A stretch of DNA of 8,376 nt from Ruminococcus sp. UBA3800 (GTDB lineage Bacteria > Bacillota > Clostridia > Oscillospirales > Ruminococcaceae), in the NCBI GenBank assembly GCA_002368715.1, contig DFEO01000035.1, forward strand, positions 1-8,376, read 5' to 3'. Below, one piece after another: positions 4,787 through 8,376 of this stretch. The translations under genes and the position numbers were made by a program. Numbering within the stretch: position 1 is the stretch's first letter; each line of letters starts with the position of its first letter. A model generated the notes under the pieces. That model was not told the origin of the DNA. It made no database searches and saw nothing but the letters and a program-made list of their open reading frames with translations.

Positions 4787-6358
4787 ATGAAAGGAAAGCT
4801 TATAAGATCGGCGGCAGCTGCCGTTACGGCAACGGTCATATGTCTTGGTATGTTAATGACAGGCTGCTCGGATTCGGATAACAGTTCAAAGAAAGCCGAC
4901 AGCAGCAAAGCACAGCCTCTGGAGAGCTCGTCGGCAGCCGAGCCTGAGGCTAACGAGAGCAGCTTGCAGAGTCAGGCCGAGCCCGAAGCGGAGCCTGCGG
5001 AGCAGATGCCGACAAACATAGTTGACGGTATCGACTATCTGACACTTGTAACACACGGTCATAAACTGCCCGATGACTGGGAGGACACGATACAGAAGGT
5101 CACCTTTGTAAACGGACAGGGTTATGAGGTGACTATCGAGAAAAAAGCATACGATGCTTATATGGAGCTCAAGGAGGATCTCGAAAAGGACGGCATCTAT
5201 GTTGATGTTGACACGGGTTACAGGAGCGTAGCCGAACAGGTCGAGATAAGGCAGAGATACAGGGAGAGATACGGCACCGAGTATGCCGAGAAATATGTTG
5301 CTGTCCCCGGCTATTCCGAGCACCACACTGGTCTTGCGATAGACCTTTATCTTATCGTTGACGGCGAGCCTGTCATTTATAATGAAGACCTTGTAAAGTA
5401 TACAGATATCTGGGAAAAGATACACGCCAAGCTTGCTGACCACGGCTTTATCCTGCGTTTTACCGAAGAGAAGGAGGATGTCACAAAGTTCGACTACGAG
5501 CCATGGCATATCCGCTATGTAGGAGTTGAGCCTGCAAAGGAGATCACCGAAAGCGGTCAGGCGCTCGAGGAATATCTCGGGGTCACGATAGGCGACGGCG
5601 AGGATGTATATGAGGAGCCGACAGCTCCCGTAAATACGGAGACTATTTATCAGGTGGCATTGCTCCAGTCGCTCGCACAGGGCTTCTATGACGGTATCAT
5701 TTCAGTTGATGCTCTGAAAGAAAAGGGAGATATCGGCATAGGCACCTTTGACGGAGTCAACGGCGAGATGATAGTTCTTGACGGTGAGGTATACAGGGCA
5801 GATGCCGACGGCAATATCGAAAAGCCCGAGGGAGATGAGATGATACCGTTCTCGACAGTGACCTTCTTTGAACCGGACATGACAGCCGAGCTTAAAGATA
5901 TAAAGGATATAGACTCTCTTAAAGCCGAGCTTGACAAGATAGTCGAGCCCAACAGGAATATGTTCGTTATGGTAAGGATAGACGGCGAATTCAATTCTCT
6001 GAAGGCAAGGAGCGAGTCAAAGCAGGAAAAGCCTTATAAAATGCTTGACGAGGCTCTTGCCGAGAGTCAGAATGAGTTTGACTTTAAGGATGTAAAAGGA
6101 ACGATAGTCGGTCTTTATTGTCCCGACTATATGTCCGACCTCAACAGCGTTGGCTGGCATTTCCACTTCATCAGCGAAGACCTGACAAAGGGCGGCCACG
6201 TTCTCGGCCTTGATATGAAGCAGGGACAGACACAGCTCGATATCACCCCCGGCTTCAAGATGTATATGTTCGACAGCGAAGAGTTCCAGAAGCTGGAGCT
6301 GTCAAAGGATGTTGACAAGGTCATCGAGAGCGCTGAGACAAAATCGGTAAAGGATTAA
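4787..6358 (+). CDS. Lipoprotein fusion: VanY-type D,D-carboxypeptidase + alpha-acetolactate decarboxylase
   Basis: A 523-residue surface lipoprotein: signal peptide with LMTGC (lipid on Cys27), Ser/Glu/Pro/Ala linker to about 75, then two enzymes. Residues 80-266 are peptidase M15B (VanY): TGYRS (143-147), SEHHTGLAID (177-186) with zinc ligands His179 and Asp186, and EPWH (238-241) with catalytic Glu238 and ligand His241; the domain trims terminal D-Ala from peptidoglycan stems. Residues 287-523 are a full-length acetolactate decarboxylase (acetolactate to acetoin): IYQVALLQSLAQGFYDG, GEMIVLDG with Glu327, RIDGEF, Arg408, KPY, and the zinc triad His458, His460 (WHFH), His471 (GGH). One open frame crosses the join and no in-frame ATG lies between the domains; the first is Met328, inside the decarboxylase. 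AGGAGG (4775-4780) precedes the ATG by six bases. ptsI follows after 42 bases. Domain calls are secure; the joint role is unknown. Confidence 0.93.
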   Translation: MKGKLIRSAAAAVTATVICLGMLMTGCSDSDNSSKKADSSKAQPLESSSAAEPEANESSLQSQAEPEAEPAEQMPTNIVDGIDYLTLVTHGHKLPDDWEDTIQKVTFVNGQGYEVTIEKKAYDAYMELKEDLEKDGIYVDVDTGYRSVAEQVEIRQRYRERYGTEYAEKYVAVPGYSEHHTGLAIDLYLIVDGEPVIYNEDLVKYTDIWEKIHAKLADHGFILRFTEEKEDVTKFDYEPWHIRYVGVEPAKEITESGQALEEYLGVTIGDGEDVYEEPTAPVNTETIYQVALLQSLAQGFYDGIISVDALKEKGDIGIGTFDGVNGEMIVLDGEVYRADADGNIEKPEGDEMIPFSTVTFFEPDMTAELKDIKDIDSLKAELDKIVEPNRNMFVMVRIDGEFNSLKARSESKQEKPYKMLDEALAESQNEFDFKDVKGTIVGLYCPDYMSDLNSVGWHFHFISEDLTKGGHVLGLDMKQGQTQLDITPGFKMYMFDSEEFQKLELSKDVDKVIESAETKSVKD

Positions 6359-6400
6359 AACCGGCCTATATGCGGCTTGTGAAAGGACAGGTGACGGTCA

Positions 6401-8032
6401 ATGACTGTGTTTGATGGCAGGGGAGTTTACGGAGCGGTCGCTGTCGGAAAAGCTCAGCTTTTCAAAAGACATCAGACAAAGGTCCGCCGTGTGTCTGTCA
6501 GTAAGCCCGAGCAGGAGCTTGAACGTCTGAGGGCTGCAAAGGATGCAGCTGTCCGTCAGCTTTCCGCTATACATAAAAAGGCACGTAAGGAGCTTGGTGA
6601 GGCAGGCGCTCTCATTTTCGAGATACATATGATGATGCTCGATGATGACGATTTTATCGACACTATCAAAGATATGATACGGACACAGAGGGTCAATGCG
6701 GAATATGCCGTTTCGTCGGCTGCGGACAGCTTTGCAAAGATGTTTTCCGATATGGAGGATGCCTATATGCAGGCTCGTTCGGCCGATGTCAGGGATATCT
6801 CGAACAGGCTTATCGCCTGCCTTTCAAAGGGCGGCGGGAGCAGGGCGCTCCCTGACGGGAAAATGATAATCTGTGCCGACGACCTTGCGCCCAGCGAGAC
6901 GATCTTGCTGGATAGAAGCAAGGTCACAGCGATAGTCACAGCCTTTGGCTCTGCAAATTCGCACACCGCTATCCTTGCAGCAGGTATGAATACTCCTGCT
7001 GTGATCGGCGTCGGAAAAGAATTTCTTGACGCTGTTGAGGACGGATGTCTTGTCGGTGTCGATGGGCATACGGGCGAGGTTTTTGTAGATCCCGATGATA
7101 AGACAATAAGACACCTGAAGCAGAAGCAGTCCGAAGATTCGAGGCGGTATCAGCTGCTGGAGCAGCTGAAGGGAAAGGAGAGCATCACTCTCGATGAAAA
7201 GAGAGTGAGCATCTGTGCGAACATTGGCGGCGAATGCGGCACGGATGCGGCTATTGCCAATGATGCGGACGGGATAGGGCTGTTCCGGAGCGAGTTTCTG
7301 TATCTCGGGAGCGAGGACTATCCGACAGAGGAGCAGCAGTTTCGGGTTTATAAAAATGTGCTCGAAAGCATGAAGGGCAAAAAGGTCGTTATCCGCACGC
7401 TCGATATAGGAGCTGATAAGCAGGCAGGTTATTTCGGACTTGAAAAAGAAGAAAACCCGGCACTCGGGTTCAGGGCGATACGCATCTGTCTTTCACGCCC
7501 CGAGATATTCCTTACGCAGCTGAGAGCTCTTTACCGTGCGTCCGCTTTCGGAGAACTGGCGATAATGTTCCCGATGATAACGAGCGTTCCCGAGGTCCGG
7601 CAGTGCCTTGATATGTGTGAGCAGGTAAGAAAAGAGCTTAAAGAAAACGGCATCCGTTTTGATGAGAATACCGAGCTCGGGATAATGATCGAGACTCCTG
7701 CGGCAGCAGTTATAAGTGATAGGCTGGCTCCTATGGTGGACTTTTTCAGCGTCGGCACAAATGATCTCACTCAGTATACCCTTGCCTGCGACAGACAGAA
7801 CGAAAGGCTCAGACCGTTCGTTGACACTCACCACGAAGCGATACTGAGGCTGATAGAAATGTCTGCCAAAAATGCTCATGAAAACAATGCCTGGATAGGC
7901 ATCTGCGGAGAGCTTGCGGCTGACCTGACTCTTACGGAGAAGTTTTTGAGAATGGGCATCGACGAGTTTTCCGTTTCGCCTCCGTTCGTTTTGCCGCTTC
8001 GTGAAAAGGTAAGGAGCATATCGCTGAAATAA
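6401..8032 (+). CDS. ptsI: Phosphoenolpyruvate-protein phosphotransferase, PTS enzyme I
   Basis: Cytoplasmic first enzyme of the sugar phosphotransferase system: takes phosphate from PEP and passes it to HPr. All parts are present in 543 residues: HPr-binding/N-terminal helices (about 1-145), phosphohistidine domain (150-230) with His188 in NSHTAIL, and the PEP-binding barrel (255-540). Barrel residues match Escherichia coli numbering exactly: Arg296 (GLFRSEF), Arg332 (IRTLDIGADK), Glu431 (IET), Asp455 (GTNDLTQY), Arg465 and Cys502 (GICGELAAD). One oddity is Ala194 where the SHxAIxAR motif normally has Arg. The start has AGGTGA (6389-6394), six bases upstream. No promoter or terminator was seen in the 42-base gap, so co-transcription with the fusion gene is likely. 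ptsH and sugar-specific components are not in the window. Confidence 0.95.
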   Translation: MTVFDGRGVYGAVAVGKAQLFKRHQTKVRRVSVSKPEQELERLRAAKDAAVRQLSAIHKKARKELGEAGALIFEIHMMMLDDDDFIDTIKDMIRTQRVNAEYAVSSAADSFAKMFSDMEDAYMQARSADVRDISNRLIACLSKGGGSRALPDGKMIICADDLAPSETILLDRSKVTAIVTAFGSANSHTAILAAGMNTPAVIGVGKEFLDAVEDGCLVGVDGHTGEVFVDPDDKTIRHLKQKQSEDSRRYQLLEQLKGKESITLDEKRVSICANIGGECGTDAAIANDADGIGLFRSEFLYLGSEDYPTEEQQFRVYKNVLESMKGKKVVIRTLDIGADKQAGYFGLEKEENPALGFRAIRICLSRPEIFLTQLRALYRASAFGELAIMFPMITSVPEVRQCLDMCEQVRKELKENGIRFDENTELGIMIETPAAAVISDRLAPMVDFFSVGTNDLTQYTLACDRQNERLRPFVDTHHEAILRLIEMSAKNAHENNAWIGICGELAADLTLTEKFLRMGIDEFSVSPPFVLPLREKVRSISLK

Positions 8033-8033
8033 A

Positions 8034-8073
8034 AAAATACAGCACTCCAAGATCTTACGGAGTGCTGTATTTT
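8034..8073 (+). terminator. Terminator after ptsI, usable from both sides
   Basis: A perfect 15-pair stem: AAAATACAGCACTCC (8034-8048) and GGAGTGCTGTATTTT (8059-8073), with a ten-base loop. It starts two bases after the ptsI stop. The plus strand ends TTTT then AATGATTTTT; the minus strand reads into seven Ts, so it could also stop transcription coming from the tRNA genes. Confidence 0.85.
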
Positions 8074-8084
8074 AATGATTTTTA

Positions 8085-8143
8085 AGTGCAGATGGTGGGA
8101 GCTTGACAACAGACCTGCGGTCTGTTTAATTCAAGTCTGCACT
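8085..8143. repeat. Long nested hairpin built on the tRNA-Leu fragment
   Basis: Three stems nest: AGTGCAGA (8085-8092) with TCTGCACT (8136-8143), CTTGA (8102-8106) with TCAAG (8131-8135), and AACAGACC (8108-8115) with GGTCTGTT (8119-8126), closing on a TGC loop. That is 21 pairs with a nine-base bulge and a small internal loop. It uses the duplicated tRNA sequence as its outer arm. It is not a tRNA: no anticodon arm can be found. Confidence 0.7.
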
Positions 8144-8160
8144 CTGCACAAATAAAAAAA

Positions 8161-8199
8161 CACAACACTCCTCGATTCCTCGGAGTATTGTGCTTTTTT
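8161..8199 (-). terminator. Terminator of the tRNA genes
   Basis: CACAACACTCC (8161-8171) pairs with GGAGTATTGTG (8182-8192) with one C-A mismatch. On the minus strand it is followed by seven Ts, three bases or so beyond the tRNA-Leu 3' end plus a short A run. On the plus strand it is followed by CTTTTTT, so it may work both ways. Confidence 0.8.
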
Positions 8200-8202
8200 A
8201 AG

Positions 8203-8286
8203 TGCAGATGGTGGGACTTGAACCCACACGTCCTTGCGAACACTAGCACCTGAAGCTAGCGCGTCTGCCAATTCCGCCACACCTGC
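8203..8286 (-). tRNA. tRNA-Leu (anticodon CAG)
   Basis: The 84-base gene folds as a class II tRNA: acceptor GCAGGTG with CATCTGC, anticodon loop TTCAGGT with CAG at 8250-8252, a long variable arm (GTGTTCGCAAGGACG), T loop GGTTCAAGTCC and discriminator A. The CCA end is not encoded. It reads CUG codons. It is the second gene of a minus-strand tRNA pair, 11 bases after its neighbour. Confidence 0.96.
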
Positions 8287-8297
8287 ATTAAATAAAG

Positions 8298-8374
8298 TGG
8301 TGGGCCTTGCAGGACTCGAACCTGCAACCGCCCGGTTATGAGCCGGATGCTCTAACCAATTGAGCTAAAGGTCC
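8298..8374 (-). tRNA. tRNA with anticodon CAT (elongator Met or lysidine-type Ile2)
   Basis: The 77-base gene, with CCA encoded (8298-8300), has D arm GCTC-AATTGGTTA-GAGC, anticodon loop CTCATAA with CAT at 8338-8340, and T arm TTGCAGGTTCGAGTCCTGCAA. It lacks the three G-C pairs of initiator tRNA. CAT can mean elongator Met, or Ile2 after TilS turns C34 into lysidine; the GGACCTTTAGCTCA opening resembles Ile2 of Bacillus as recalled, so Ile2 is quite possible. The acceptor stem has an A3-C70 mismatch (GGACCTT against AAGGCCC). Confidence 0.94.
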
Positions 8375-8376
8375 AT

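Larger units (their letters stand above)
8079..8216. repeat. 22-base direct repeat containing the tRNA-Leu 3' end
   Basis: TTTTTAAGTGCAGATGGTGG plus GA occurs exactly at 8079-8100 and 8195-8216, a spacing of 116 bases. The right copy is the 3' acceptor strand and part of the T arm of tRNA-Leu; the left copy is a fragment with no tRNA attached. Each copy is preceded by a related hairpin (8034-8073 and 8161-8192), so the duplicated unit is about 65 bases. Confidence 0.85.

Noticed and set aside
6312..6340. ptsI promoter starting at TTGACA (6312-6317)
   Set aside because: No acceptable -10 lies 16-18 bases downstream.
6362..6382. Terminator between the fusion gene and ptsI
   Set aside because: The best pairing is three bases (CCG/CGG) with no T run.
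8085..8149. A third tRNA gene on the minus strand
   Set aside because: Only an acceptor-like stem and one long hairpin form; there is no anticodon arm or conserved T loop.

Overview
The window looks like chromosome of a low-to-mid GC Firmicute of the Clostridia, most like a Ruminococcus-type gut anaerobe (Oscillospiraceae). Evidence: Clostridia-style AGGAGG ribosome binding sites, lipoproteins with Ser/Glu/Pro-rich linkers, a sporulation sigma-K gene, and bacterial tRNA genes. The genus is inference from protein and promoter style; there is no 16S rRNA here.

Layout. Positions 1-673 (minus) hold the first 224 codons of leuC, with its promoter in the 674-889 gap. A small membrane protein of 59 residues (890-1069, plus) follows and is closed by a hairpin. 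A near-perfect consensus promoter (1136-1164) then drives a two-gene unit: a CE2-type SGNH esterase (1229-2281) and a TraB/GumN-family lipoprotein (2303-3373). The convergent gap 3374-3829 carries helically phased GTAAC boxes, a promoter, a candidate small RNA and nearly three copies of an 88-base double-hairpin repeat. sigK (3830-4498, minus) has an intact, pro-sequence-like N terminus, and its upstream region contains a SigE-like promoter with SpoIIID-like boxes.

Divergent from sigK, a strong promoter and a leader hairpin precede a 523-residue lipoprotein (4787-6358). It fuses a VanY-type D,D-carboxypeptidase (peptidase M15B) to a complete alpha-acetolactate decarboxylase (AlsD/BudA family), with the key residues of both enzymes present. 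This is the most unusual item in the window. ptsI (PTS enzyme I, 6401-8032) lies 42 bases downstream and is probably co-transcribed. The right end holds two related terminator hairpins, a duplicated fragment of the tRNA-Leu 3' end inside a long nested hairpin, tRNA-Leu(CAG) and a tRNA with anticodon CAT, both on the minus strand.

How the parts relate. leuC and the decarboxylase domain both touch acetolactate/branched-chain metabolism, and ptsI touches PEP/pyruvate metabolism, but they are not one transcript and a shared pathway is only a possibility. The window otherwise reads as ordinary core chromosome; its interest is in the fusion protein, the 3374-3829 gap, and the tRNA-end duplication.
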